Below, piece after piece: positions 36,463 through 49,320 of a DNA stretch of 64,000 bases. Location: NCBI GenBank assembly GCA_015179025.1, contig WHUX01000149.1, forward strand, positions 1 through 64,000. The letters run 5' to 3'. Each line of letters begins with the position of its first letter. The first letter of the stretch is position 1. This DNA is from Terfezia claveryi. Its lineage: Eukaryota; Ascomycota; Pezizomycetes; Pezizales; Pezizaceae. The notes under the pieces were generated by a model. It saw nothing but the letters and a program-made list of their open reading frames with translations. It had not been told where the DNA came from and searched no databases. Both the position numbers and the translations under genes were made by a program.

Positions 36463-38250
36463 GGGCAAACGCCTTGGGTTGTACCCTCCACTTGCGGTAT
36501 TTAATGCCTTGGGTCTTTTAGTCTGTCATGGGTCCGGGATATGGACCCGAGCATTCCAAGGTAGCCTTTATGCTGTTGTTGAATTTAATGTAACCGAGAA
36601 GTGTTTTATCTATGGATTACGACTGGGGTTACCTATGAACTTGAGAACACTGGAGAGGCTGTTGTTGTGACAAACGGTTTGCTGTTTATAGTCAAACCAG
36701 AATGCAAGCACTGGCGTACGAATATAGAGAGAAGGTATCTAGTTGTGTGACTATGGCACGCCTGAAGATGTTATGATTTTTCAAGTCAACTCCGTTGACC
36801 TAACGGACATATTATCCGAACTTGGGATATCCGTTTTACCTAATATCTCCCATCCGGATTCAGTATTTTCATGTGGTATATCTCATTTCATTACCAGTTC
36901 TGTCTGCCAGAGACCACTCCATTGCGCAATTCAAACTTTTAGTCCCTGGAATTTTACACAATTCTTCAACTCAATATACTCTGCACACCGCGACATTACC
37001 TGCATACCGCGAATAATGTCAGTTGCAGAAGATAATGGCGGTATTGATTTGCCATTAATCAAGCTGCGATGGAAGCCACTAACTGAATATGAGTTGCGCG
37101 CGATAATGCACTGTATATTATTTCTGGCAAAACTAATGATGGGAAACGAGTAGTATTGTAGCATGATGTATTTGAGGTTATCACACATGTTCGTGATACC
37201 TACTTTGCTGCATACAGGAAGATGGAATGAGGTTTGAGCGTTTGTTATGTATAAAATATAATAGACTCGATTTCCACTCAATTTGCCTTCATATATTTCC
37301 CAGAGTGCATTCAGGAACGGCCCTGCCACCCGCGGAAGGAACTAGTATCCCTGTAGAAGGCAACGCCAGAATATGTAATTAGTTACAGGATCAGGTGCCA
37401 ACCAGCCTAGGTGATCAGAATATAGTAGCGAGGGAGATAGAGGTTCACAGAAGAATGGGAGAGAAGAATCATTATCATATAATATAATAGAGTAGGTTGT
37501 CTACTCTTTTTACATGGTTTACTCTATATCAGGAAAAAAATATGGTAGCATTAAAATACTAGGTAGTATCTTCTAGAGATATACTTTAATGAGCATCTAG
37601 GAAGGGTCATAATAGAGACCACGCGAGGGTGTGAAACTAACCATATATACCCTCAGGATGCCGACCAAAATCGTATACCTTAGGGCATCGAACCTCGAGG
37701 CAGAGAGCGTCACAATGGGAGCCCATTAGGATCCGCGTCATAGCGCAATCCTCTGCGATGCGAATGTCTACTAGTATTCACATTGCGATATGAGCCTGCT
37801 AGTGTTTGCATCCACAACTGTCAGAATATCTTTACTGGTGTAGAGGGCGTGAGACATATGCAAGGCATTCTACTATCATTCCTGATAGACAGGCTGAATA
37901 CATATATTAGCTTACTTATGTATGTAATAGGTGGATTACAAAAGGGCAGCAAGGCTGCAGAGACTATAGGCCAGGCAAGGTAAGAAGGTATACAAGGAAG
38001 GTATACTGTTATGAGGGGAAGTAAGGTTTGTATACATACTTATATACAAGACGTTGGATAGGAATCCAATGAGAGAGTGAGGACAAGAAGATATATATAT
38101 AAGGTGGCTTAGAGAGCTAAAGTTGATACTTATAAATAGACCTTTTGCAAGTAATAAGATAATGAGATAATGGACTCGTAAGAGTTATCCTAGAACTGGT
38201 ATAACTCTCAGATATTCCCACAATAGAATGGATGATTAAACAACAACAAT
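36463..38250. other. intergenic with an element remnant
   Basis: No supported gene. About 37,236-37,340 matches 59,155-59,260 (TAGACTCG..TTTCC, CTCAATTTGCC, GGAACGGCCCTGC), a remnant of the right arm of the integrase-bearing element. A one-mismatch copy of the 15-mer lies at 37,395-37,409. Confidence 0.5.
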
Positions 38251-38258
38251 AATATAAT

Positions 38259-38828
38259 TACGCCTGGGCACGAGCCGAGCCGGCTCGAGCCCAAGGTTAC
38301 ACAGGCTCGAGCCGGCTTGAGACCAAGGTCACACAAGCTCGAGCCCGGAGGTCGTTGCAACCGCGAAATACCGAAGGTACCCGGGGAGTGGAAATCTTCA
38401 AAATGCGTTGGATTCCCACCCTTTCTTCTGTTGTTTTTTCATCTTAATAACACAACCTCCACCGGCAGTCCAGGAGTTCATTACCTCCCTTCAGAATTTA
38501 CAACTACAATCGCTCAATTTCCGGCATAACCAACCATGCCTACCAACACAAGAGGAGGAAACTACACAAATTGATAAAATCACCACTGTATCTCGCTATG
38601 GTTGGAACCTACAATTTGCTCGGTGGCTACAATATTGCAGTCCTATGTATTGTGCGATTTCGCTGCGGACTTTAGGTGGGCGATGAGGGTTGAAATTGAT
38701 TCTGTCCTATTTACATGTCTGTTTATATCCGTATCTTTCATATTTCTGCGTCTTTCATATTTTCCAGGACCTATACACATATGTAGCGTACCTTGCAATT
38801 CTCGCGAGCCGGCTCGTGCCCAGGCCTA
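38259..38828. mobile_element. hAT-like element with perfect 8-bp target duplication
   Basis: Ends TACGCCTGGGCACGAGCCG and, inverted, TAGGCCTGGGCACGAGCCG enclose 570 bp. AATATAAT is present on both sides (38,251-38,258 and 38,829-38,836), the 8-bp duplication typical of hAT transposons. Subterminal GAGCCGGCTCGAGCC-type repeats fill 38,270-38,350. No hAT transposase is encoded, so it is non-autonomous. A 93-codon frame inside (38,408-38,686) is unrecognised and may be captured sequence. Confidence 0.85.
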
Positions 38829-38836
38829 AATATAAT

Positions 38837-39848
38837 AAGAGTCAGACAGGATTATGTTCGACTCTCAGGAAGGCCAAGAAGAAATAGTTGTAATAGGAGT
38901 AGAGTTTGAATGTTTTGAGTATATTTCTTAGAATATAGGAATTTCTTAGTACAGACTCTAACTCCTATTTGAGTTTGTATAAGTATTGTATTAATTGTAC
39001 CTATATTATATAGTTGACTTTATAGTTCATTAATAATGGTTTTTTAATAGTTGCTTTCTTTCTTAGTTCTTTTAATTATACTGCTTAGGTATTACTTAAC
39101 TCTAGACAACTATCAAGTTGTCTATTCAAATTATCAATTTAAATATATAGAACTGATATATCTCTACTTTGATCTACTAAGACTATTATTTCATTAAGTA
39201 GGGCAATAGTTATTATAAAGTAATTTGGGTTAGGTTTTGAGGGGTCTACTTCTCCTTATAGCCGAGCAAGTAAACAAGTGACTCCTATAGGTAATGCAAT
39301 GATAGGGTTCATTGGTTGAAACATAGCTTTAGACTATTTTTTTCGGTTTTTTGGGGCTATTGTATTGCGTTTGGCTCTTTGGACTATAGTATTGCACTCT
39401 TTTGGGCTGTTATGTTATATTTGGGTCTTTGGATAATTCCACTTAGTATAGTGTAGGAATGCAATCTAATGTAATGGTGAGGATGCAGGGCTTTTGGCTA
39501 TAGACGTGACTCTAGGGAGCACTTGTGAACGTAGGATATAGAACGTAGGACATAGGATATAGAATGTAGTACATAGAACACAAGACGTAGGATATTGAAC
39601 GTCGGATGTAGGAATGAAGACTTTGGACGAAAGGCAACTTGTATTATGAATGCTAGAATACAAGATGTATATAATGAAAGAAGACATAAGAGAGGACATA
39701 AATTTTTATAGACATGTACTTTACGTATAGCAGTGATATATACTTTGCATATAATAGTAACATATACTTTATGAATCGTCGGAATCATCCATATCCGCTA
39801 TTGGAGCTTCACCGGCTGACCCTGCAGCGCATAATCCCAAGTCTTCCA
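38837..39848. other. AT-rich intergenic with short tandem repeats
   Basis: Three imperfect arrays: about 39,350-39,430 (GGGCT...TTTGG..CTTTGG units near 35 bp), 39,525-39,625 (GAACGTAGGATATA-like units) and 39,713-39,775 (ATATACTTT units of 24 bp, three copies). No gene is supported. Confidence 0.5.
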
Positions 39849-40256
39849 TCAACCAAAGCTTTCACTGTTGATCACTTTATTGCTGCTAATGCAGCCACGA
39901 AAACAGGATCTTTTAGGTTCTTGGACGGGGTGGGCACTGTAGTACGCTGCGGCGGAAGCGGTACTTGGCGGAGGCGCTCTGGTTGCGAAATTGTTTCCAC
40001 CGCGCGACTGCTGTAAAGATACCTGCCCATGTGACAGGGATGAAGTCGAATTTATTCCACCGAAATAATCTGCGTCATTTGGTCTTGATGTAGCACAGGG
40101 CTCATGCCTTTCCTCATTGGCTGGCGTCTGCCACATGCTCCGTTTCAATTGACACCGATTTAGGACAGTGGCTAGTTTCGTGGTATCAATGTCCTCTTGC
40201 CCCTTGTGCTCCTGTAGCGGGAATGAGGAATGGTCGGGATTTTTTTGCAAATTCAC
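39849..40256 (-). CDS. possible exon of an unrecognised gene
   Basis: The frame is open from about 40,300 and reads like coding sequence (EDIDTTKLATVLNRCQLKRS, then Ser/Ala/Pro-rich) to a stop at 39,849. No ATG lies near its 5' end except in mid-frame, so it would be an internal-to-terminal exon. An upstream ATG in another frame near 40,303 cannot be joined to it cleanly. Confidence 0.3.
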   Translation of the reverse strand: MNLQKNPDHSSFPLQEHKGQEDIDTTKLATVLNRCQLKRSMWQTPANEERHEPCATSRPNDADYFGGINSTSSLSHGQVSLQQSRGGNNFATRAPPPSTASAAAYYSAHPVQEPKRSCFRGCISSNKVINSESFG

Positions 40257-41614
40257 CAGCCTCCGGTTGATGGGGAAGTAGGAGAGAAAAACGAGCAGGC
40301 TTCATTGGTGTGTGATGTCGAGACGAGGCAGCTAGGGCTGTCAGGCTGATCCGAGACTGATATCTAGAATAATTTCGAAACTTTTTAGGATATGGCGCTG
40401 TACTTAACGTCGATGTTGTGATGGCATGGAAATTATGGACTTATGCAATGTTCTCGTATAAACAATTACAACTGGTACGAGACTGACGTTATACAGCCCA
40501 CGCCAATGTAAGGTATCTACTCCCACGTTTGGTGTCATGTAACCATACTAACTTTTTCCAACATGCAATTGTGCAACGGGCAATTATTGGAGTTCATTTG
40601 CCTAATATTGCGAAAGCATGGGGGGTACTCGTATTCATGTTCTCCAGCCTATGGCGGGGTGAGACAGTGGGTTATGTTATACAGGACCTGACAGTATCTA
40701 TCCGAGTCATAGGATTTACATTTTAATCCAGCTTTCTCGTATTGAGTAGTATTACCAGATATATACAGTATTACTATAAGAAGTACTTCTAGTTCCTACG
40801 AAGGGGTCATGCAACCAGTACGTTAGTGTTAGCGGCCTACCTACATACAGATTAGGCTAAGCATGAGGGGTGCACACACATCCTAATGCGAGTCTAGGTA
40901 CGGAGAGGCCTCTGTAGGTATTGATTAATTAAAAGATATAACAGAACCACTTCCAAGACACCATCCCAATGCCAAAGATGATGTACCATTGCAATTGACA
41001 GTTATCTACCAGTCCTACTTCAGCCTGGGTCACCATGTTTCCAATTCAATAGGTGTATTGCAGGTGTACGTGTCGAACCTCGCCCCCCAACCGGTGGATA
41101 TCTTTATTATTAATAGTTCTGCTTGAAACCATGTTACAGTCATGCCCGTGCAGAGAAGCAGTTTATGGGGGTTAAGTGAAACGCGGAAGCTATCGCACGC
41201 AGCCCTATTTTTTTGTTCTTGTACACTACAGTAGTCGGAGAAAGTTGCGATATCAATTCCCAAAAACTAATTAAGCAATTAGTCTAAGGCTACATGGGAT
41301 TTCTCTGTAAAACCATCGGTTTCAGCAATCTTGGTTTGAAGAAAATCTACTCAACATCCAGATCGAACAACCAGACTAACCACGGTATACTAGTTACATG
41401 ACAACACAACCAAAAAAAGAAAACGTAAAATTACAGGGGACTGACGAAAGCATACCATATAGCTACAGCACACACCAACAAGATATAAGGAAATTCAACC
41501 TCAAATTGATATCAAAAACGGACAAACTATAAATTCCACAATTTGCTGCTCTTCATTGGTGTTCAGCTACCCGCGCCACTTCGTCCGCCTCGCTCTAATG
41601 GCCCCATGTTCGTC
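40257..41614. other. gene-free stretch
   Basis: Nothing supported. A partial AACCAGACTA motif is near 41,370. Confidence 0.35.
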
Positions 41615-44600
41615 CTAATCTATATTGGTCACCTCGTCGTCCTGAGAGGGAGATTGTGTCGTCGCCGGCATATCCGGTAGTGATGGCGACTCCTGCTTCA
41701 CCCTCGCAGGCCACGCCTGCAGCACCGGGTGAAGGTCACGACGCATGGCCTCTAGGGAAGCTTCGCCTGGTAGGGAGGGCGAGCGAATGCCGCTGGGGCC
41801 TTGGGCAGCTCCGAAAGCTTGGTGTAGTTGGTCGCCTAAGGAGAGAAGGCAGTCAGAATGGTGTCTTAGAAGCAACATCACTAGTGATGGATAAGAAATA
41901 ACGGTGAAAATGAATCAGTGGTAACGATAACTGAATGTAGATAAATGTCGTAAATAGGAATTGGGGTATTAGAACATACGCCTAGATATCTCTCCTCTCC
42001 CCTCCGTCCCCAATTCCCTATTCTCAGAGCCAACCGTCTTTATTCCAAACCTCTCTTCCAAACTCAGAAATTTCGTCTCTCCTATCACTGGCGGCGGCAT
42101 CATTGGCGGCGGCATCATTGGCCGCGGCATGCTAGCTGGGGCGGTTGCATCGACCATCTGTTGGCCACTGCCAGAACTGTACTTCTCTGTTGTTGGTCCC
42201 TCTGACGTACCCTTCTCTTCACCTTTTTCCTTTCCTTTGTAAGACTCCAAACTACTCAAGGGAGAAGTCCTGTCAGCGGCAGACGGTCCTGCATGTTGAC
42301 TTAGCCTTCGAGTTAATCCGGCTTGAAAATCTACTGGGGAGCCAGTTGTAAATGAACTGGTGGTAAAAGGAGGAGTAGATCCCAGAATCAAATTGTGGCA
42401 AAAGTCTATATTCACATTCGTAGCGCTTGACCTACCTTCTGGTGTCTTAGACAGACTTAATGGATATACAGGCGAGTGATGCGGCCGCAAAGAAAAGGTG
42501 ACAGGGACGGGCCCCACCTGGCTGGGAGCAAGAGGCATGGCAGGTATAGGGCCAAGAAGACGGTTCCTGCGGCTACTTGGCTTTAGCAGATTGCGGTGGG
42601 AACCTCTCACGGTGCCTGACTCTCCATCTCTAGATTTCGGTCTCTGCTCCTCCTGGATCTTTTCTTTCTCCGCTGCTTCTTTTCGTGCGTGTGTTGGCTC
42701 CTCCCGCTGTGCTCCTTCTCGCTCACGCGGCCATTCTCTTTCCTTTGCTTCTATTGCTGCTTGGGCGTTAAGCTCGTCTTGGCCCCTTTGTGCAGCTCCA
42801 GTTTCATCTCCGCCAGCTTCCACCTGCAGATCCTCTATAACTCGCCCTGTGGGTGCTTCCTCCTCTTGCCGCCCTTTCTGGGACTCTGCCACTTGTAGTA
42901 GGCTTTCTTCACCACCTTGTCCCAAACGATCCGCTCCCCCCGCTTCTGGCCGTTGCCGAGCTTTTTCTGGTGTCTGTTGCGATTGTACCAGGGAGTGCAG
43001 AAGCTGATCCCCGGTTTCCTGACCAACTTCAGGCTGAAGTCCCAGACCGACTTGGACCTGATTGCCTTGACCGGCTTGAGCTTGAAATCCCTGACCGGCT
43101 GGAACCTGATACTCCTGACTGACTTGAGACTGAACCGCCTGACTGGCTTGGGACTGACCTTCTTGACTAGCTGCAGGCTCCATACCCTCTCGTCGCCGCA
43201 TCAAGCCAGTGAGGTATTTGTCTATTGTCATTCTTCCCGGGGTAGTACCCATAACCTGTGGAGGATCTAATATCATGCTATCCTCCTCACGTGAGATGGA
43301 ACCCGCTCCTGTGTGGGTGGGTTGAGATTGCTGGGTTTTAGTGGACGTCGACCCGCCACCGGTTCCAATCATTCCAGTGGCGCCACCGCTACCCTGTGGA
43401 GGCTGATTCCCACGACCCCCAACGTCATCGGATTTATTACCGGCTTGTTTTAAGGTCGTTAGGGGTTGTGTAGCTGCATCGTCGTCTGCCTTCTTTTTTT
43501 TGCTCTTCACCCTTTCCTTCCCCCCACCCTCCGTCCCTTTCTTCTCCGCTCTCTCCGCCCCCACACCCTTTTCCCCTCTCTTCAACCTTATCCTCTCCCC
43601 ATCGTTCCCCACCCCTTCTGCGCCATCCTTCGCCCCTACTTTCTCCCCCTTCTCCCCTTCTGTCGGTGTGACTTCTGGGGCCACTGCACTATGTTTCCCA
43701 GCTAAATCTGCTGAACTGGTTTGCTCCATATCCAAGAACCATTGTGCGGCATTGCGGTCATTTTCTCGAATACTTTCATCGCTATAGTCCGGAGGGTAGC
43801 GATGCCCCCTAGGCCAGATGCGCTCCCGTACATTCCCGTTCAGATTCCGCATTATCTCATCCCGCAAGACTATGTAGGGGAGCGATAGGGTTTCCCAGCC
43901 CGGGTGATTCGCATCCCACTTGTCATAACATGTCTTTTGCCAGATAACAGTCATCAACTCTCGACGTAAAAGGGGAAGACACAGTCCAGATTTGAAACCG
44001 CGCATTGCCCTGTTCGCATAATCAGCCATTGGAGTTCTTGATGTTACGGCTGCCTTCGCTTTTTGCGCCCTCAACAATGCCTTCGCTCTCTGCCTCGCTT
44101 CCTGCTTTGCCTTCGCTCTCTGCTTCGCTTCCTGCTCTGCTTTCGCTTCCTGCTCTGTCTTAGCACCCTGCTCTGTAGATGACTGAGTTGGTCCTGGCTT
44201 CTGCGTTTGCTCTGCTAGATACCGGTGGGGAAAAAGTCTTGCCATCAGTCCTTCCGGGTCTCTATTAGCAGCCTCCCAACCAGTGGCGCCACTACTGCCG
44301 CTTGCTCCTTTCCCCTCATCGTCCTTACTGCGCTCTGCCCTCGCTCTCTGCCTCGCTTCCTGTTCTGCTTTCACTTCCTCCTCTGCTTTCGCTTCCTCCT
44401 CTGCTTTCGCTTCCTGCTCTGTCTTGGCACCCTGCTCTGTAGATGACTGAGTTGGTCCTGGCATCTGCATTTGCCCTGCTAGATACCGGTGGGGAAAAAG
44501 TCTTGCCAACAGTCCTTCCGGGTCTCTATTAGCAGCCTCCCAACCAGTGGCGCCACCACTGCCGCTTGCTCCCTTCCCCTCATCGTCCTTACTGCGCTCT

Positions 44601-47146
44601 GCCCTCGCTCTCTGCCTCGCTTCCTGCTCTGCTTTCGCTTCCTGCTCTGCTTTCGCTTCCTCCTCTGCTTTCGCTTCCTCCTCTGCTTTCGCTTCCTGCT
44701 CTGTCTTAGCACCCTGCTCTGTAGATGACTGAGTTGGTCCTGGCTTCTGCGTTTGCACTCCTAGATACCGGTGGGGAAGAAGTCTTGCCAACAATCCTTC
44801 CGGGTCTCTATTAGCAGCCTCCCAACCAGTTGCGCCACTACCGCCGACTGATTCTTCTTTAAATGGATATGTCCATTGAGGGTTGCCACCCTTCTGGAAC
44901 TCAGCAGGATCCCATGGCTGCCCCCAAAATTTCGAGCGCGCCGCTGCCCAATCAATCCGCCCTATCTCATTATACTTCCCAAGAGTATTCCGCCAATACT
45001 CTGAATACTTCTGAAAAAACTTCTCTCTTTCCCCCTGACACCTCTTTCTATCATTATCCCGAAGGTCCCCTTCATTTTCTGCTACCCACTTCTTATATTG
45101 GGCTGTTTCCTCGTAATCTTCCACGGGATTGGACAACATATGTGCTTGTAAGTCTGCTGGTCGTTTTGTATTTGCTAATGTTAGCTGGACATTCCTCCGT
45201 GTCCTTCTTTGCTGCTGTTCTCCGTAATCGCACTCGTCAGCGTTTCTGAAGCTGTGACGAGGGCTACTTCGCTTGTCCGGGTCGTACTCTACTTACCACT
45301 ATACCACCCTTGCCTTTGATTATACTTAGAACCCCGCCACTCCTCGCCCTGCCCTGAAGAACCCTTCCTCCACTACCCCCGCCCCTGTTTCTTGTAGGGG
45401 TTATAAAAGTCTCGTCGATACTTCCTTGTACAACCTTAGATGCTCCACCTGCCGTGAGGGTCATCCACCCTGTAGTGTATGAGTCCGGAGGTTGCTGCAC
45501 ACCTTCCTCATGCTTCCCGCGCTCCGGATTTGAACCTCCGGGTTTCACACCTTCCTGTTTCGGCCGACGTGTCCGAGGTTCTATAATTTTTCGAGCCCCG
45601 CTTCCCACCCCCAGTCCTGTCTCCATGCCACGCATCCGTCGCAACGCTTCTGCGAGAGAACCAGTGCTCGGAAGTGGCCGCTGCCATCGCGGAGACCATT
45701 GTTTTTGCTCGAGGCCGCTAGCGGCCGCGGATGCCCCTCCATGTGAGGACGGTCCAAAGTTCTGCATTGCGAAAGCCATATCGGCTGCTGCATCCGTGGC
45801 CCTTTGCGCAGCCTCCACTGCAGTGGTTTGGAGGTTAATGAGGTTGTGATGCATCATAATAGGGGCAAGCTTATCGAAAAGCTTTTTCCAGTGTGTGACA
45901 GTATCCTCAGGGTCCCTTGGCTGTCCTTCTTCCAGGCCTCTCTCATGGCCTCTCAGAGCTTTTTCGATTTCCTGGATTATGTTCTCCGCAGCTGCCAGAG
46001 CCTTTGCTGTTTCCTGCCGAGAGCTGGCCTTCTGCAACTGGGTTGCTCCCTCGGCGCCGGTAGCTGGCGGCTGGATGCCTCCTTCCGTACCGCTCAGAAG
46101 CTGAGCCTTTTCTATCTCCTTCGTGATCGTCGTCTGAAGTGCTAGTACCTGTGCTTTTGCCTCCGCCGCCGCCGCCTGAGCCGCCGTAGCATTGTCATCA
46201 GCCTCAATGCGAGCTAACTCGACCACGTCCTGAACATGCTCAGCGTTCACTAATGCCTCCCTAGCCCCTTCCCGTGCCTGCAGAGCTTCACTACGAGCCT
46301 GCATACTGGCCTCGCGCGCGCTGATAGCCCCATCGTAAGCCTCTTGAGCCGCTGCTCGCGCTTGTCTTGCCTCATCCCTTGCAGTATGAGCTTCCTTGAC
46401 AGCAGCAAGACACTCCTTTTGCAACCGTTCAACGCTCTGATGCTCCGTCCCTACTTTTTCACCCAATTTCTCGATGTGCAGCATATCAATGACATCGCCA
46501 CCGGGACCTATGCGTCTCAACGAATTAATTCGCCCTAGCCAGGTAAACAAACACGTGGGCGTCAGTCTAACATCATGAAGGGATGATCCAAAGCTAGTTG
46601 ACTCACAAAGCAGATAAAGATAAAAGGAGTAGTGGAGGTATTTCCAAATGCTCCATCTTGCAACTACAAATATCATTGCCTCTTCCGGTCTGGGTATCAC
46701 GGTGTATCATTAGCACCCTTCACAATCCTTCCCCACAAAATGTCCCGTGTACTAAATGAACACAATATTTGCAGTTTGCCAAAGGCCATCACTCAGGTAA
46801 ATGCCAGACAGGAAGGAACAACATACGCATGTGGATTGAAAGGCTGAAATTCTGCTCTTATCGAGTCGGTAAAGTATAGTTCTGCCAACAAAGGAGATAT
46901 ATCCGTCAATATCCGCAATATTACCCCCACAAACACCCAACCTGACACTAATATTGATTCTATCAATCCTCTCACTTTAGGCCACCCGTGGGCAAGAAAA
47001 GCGATAATGGGACTTCCTCTTGTGGCAGACTCGTTTGGGTCCGGAACTGGGTAGGACGACGGCCCGAATGGCACGTCAGCATCAACAGCCTCTCCGAGCC
47101 TAACGCCATCAGCGATGCGTCCGAGGATATCGTTCTCATCTGCCAT
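41615..47146 (-). CDS. 1,698-residue membrane/coiled-coil repeat protein, five exons
   Basis: Exons at 46827-47146, 46607-46689, 45297-46534, 41980-45214 and 41615-41835 join in frame. The introns start GTATGT, GTGAGT, GTAAGT and GTATGT, and end CCCAG, GCTAG, AACAG and TTAG. Two hydrophobic stretches (about residues 61-80 and 111-134) look like membrane segments. Next comes an Ala/Glu-rich coiled coil (about 160-330, AREASMQARSEALQAREGAR). Three tandem units of 94, 88 and about 78 residues (about 673-932) each hold ATGWEAANRDPEG, PHRYL, PGPTQSSTEQGAKTEQEAK and a KAEEEAKAEQEA run. A globular-looking part (MTVIWQKTCYDKWDANHPGW) follows, then Gln/Glu-rich low-complexity sequence and a Pro-rich end. 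The acceptor of exon 4 may be 3 bp further on. It may anchor a filamentous scaffold at a membrane, which is inference. No known family is recognised. Confidence 0.72.
44060..44839 (-). repeat. in-frame tandem repeat array, three units
   Basis: Units begin near 44,839, 44,557 and 44,293 (minus strand), so periods are 282 and 264 bp. Size differences come from loss or gain of KAEEEA codon blocks. Units 2 and 3 are very similar at the DNA level, which points to recent unequal exchange. Confidence 0.85.
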
Positions 47147-49320
47147 TGCCTCTGAATGCTCCTACTGTCTCTCGAAGTTTTAGATTAGCGTTTTGTATCG
47201 TTACGTTAATAATGAGGAGTTGGATGGTCAGGTAGGAAGTTATTGGACGCCGGAATATTTCCTAATCAAGAGCCCTGCCGACACTGTATCCCAGCATTGG
47301 TCAGTTAATCATTGGACCGAAAACGGCGAGGGGGTATCACTCCCCAGGCAGAATGCCAGAGGTAAGGGGTAGGATGGAGTAATCACGAACCCTGTGGACC
47401 ACACCGAGTCCGTCTCCAGAAGATGCTGGTCAGGTAAAATCACTATCTTGTAGTGGTAGCCTTCAGCGCCTAATAAGAAAGTGGTTGCTCTTTGAAGAAA
47501 GAAATTGCGGACCTTGAGGAGAACAGAAAAAGGGTTGCTATTGTCATTCCAAGCTGGCGCGGTGGTACCGATGGATTTATTCTTTGTCACAAAAATGCAC
47601 ACTGGTAGGTACGTAACATGTAAACAAATCAGATAACCAATCAGAGATTTTTGCATGGGCTCCCAATCACATTACCCACATAATCCTTCTACAAACGCCC
47701 CTTGATTGAATGTCCCCATTTACTGAAAAGCATCTAAACAGATACCCGTTGATACTATTGCAAAACCTCCCGGCAGACCCGGCAGTGTCCTATGGAGTTT
47801 ATTACCCACACACTGAACTTCACAAGTGGTATCCCGTTGAAAGACAGTCTATAGAAAAGTCTCAAATATCCCATGGTATTTAGTCTGGTTATCAACAGCC
47901 ATGTGTCGGGTTAAGGTGCCAACCAGACTAGGTTAAGCGTTGTGTTGCCAAGATTCCATAACAAAGACAATTGTTCTTTTATTAATGCGTGAACAAAGCA
48001 TTGCAATTTAATGTATTCCATGGGTAGCTTACTGCCGTAGGTAGGTATTCTCACCGAGAACACCTAACTAAAGAGGTACCCTAGTCTGGTTAAGGTACCC
48101 CTACAGTGGGGAGCAGCCTGTTGAATAAAGGCCTTTTGCCCTCCATCCTTTGACGCCGGCTTCTTTGTTCTTGTATCGATATTGTCCCTAACTACACAAT
48201 AATGAGCCTCTGTCGTACCGATATCTAACGCCCCGATCTGAAAACAAGGTGGCATGACAGAGTATACTCGTTCCCATCATATTTTTTTTTCGACCCTAGT
48301 GATGAGATATAAATACAATGACTACTTCTTAAGGTATAGAGATTCCCAAAGTACCGACATATGGCAAGGATTCTCAATCCACGTACTTCTTAGGCTTGTC
48401 TTTACACCGTTCTCGTCTGCAGTTCAGCCCTCAGGATTTTCATCTAGCCTAGTATCAAATATTTTGCTCGCAGGTGTATGTCACGCCCACCATGCGACCC
48501 CGCTCCCGTTAGCTCCGGCTTTCCCGGATACTTTCTGACGAGTAGTAAAAATAGTAGGTCAAATCGTTACCACATTTTATTGCAATGTGTCGCCACTATC
48601 CAGATGCCATGCCAAGCAAGCGTTTCGGAGGGTCCTTACGAGTGAACGGCCAACCGTGAATGTGTGATTTTCTCTAAAGAGCTTGAAATTCATTCAAGGA
48701 GTACAGCAGGTAGGGCCTAGCCTCGTATAAACCAGTCTTAATATATTTGTAGAGTTCGTGACCTCGCAACTCCCCGCATAGACAACAGCCTGGTTGCTAC
48801 GAGGCTAGGTAGGGCAAACCAGACTAGGTACATTGCGTTGTCATACAAAATTGTATGGGGAAGGTTAGATATGTATTGCTTGGCAACCACTTTGATAATT
48901 TTCACAATTTCTCACGTGACCATAAGTAAGCTAATTCGCGGTGTTGATGATTTAGGTTTCAGCTCAAAATAGCATCAACTCGGTGATATCATTCAGGGTT
49001 GCATGAAGGCTTGGTAGTCCTGGAGAAGATGCTACTGGACCTCAAGAGCTGAGGGATTATTTGGATGCAAAAAGTAGGAAGTCAAAAGAGGCATTGGATT
49101 GATTGAGATGGGCGTAGGGCAGGACAGGGTGGATGGAACGACAAGAATTAAGATTTTGGTTACAAAGTCGACGCACGGTCGCACCCAATAACCCAATAAT
49201 GGAAATACGAAAGATACAAGTCCCTCAAGTGTCGCAAGCCTCGGATGGTTGTACTACAGCTGAGCAATTGGGGGGTCTGGATTTGAGTCCAACAAGTTGA
49301 GTGAAGTGTAAAGTCCCTAA
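47147..49320. other. gene-free stretch with motif foldbacks
   Basis: No supported gene. Inverted motif pairs lie at 47,881-47,930 and, less perfect, 48,788-48,826. A single TAGTCTGGTT is at 48,084. Confidence 0.45.
47881..47930. repeat. foldback pair of the TAGTCTGGTTGGCAC motif
   Basis: TAGTCTGGTT at 47,881-47,890 faces an exact inverted 15-mer at 47,916-47,930, giving a 50-bp unit. Confidence 0.7.

Noticed and set aside
36743..37153. 136-codon plus frame downstream of the coiled-coil gene
   Set aside because: It starts at a non-ATG codon, has no recognised domain, and a similar-sized frame overlaps on the other strand.
42498..43007. 169-codon plus frame rich in Ser/Arg
   Set aside because: Antisense shadow of the large minus-strand gene.
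47309..47656. 115-codon minus frame with a hydrophobic start
   Set aside because: No motif, no splice support, and the sequence upstream and downstream is non-coding in character.
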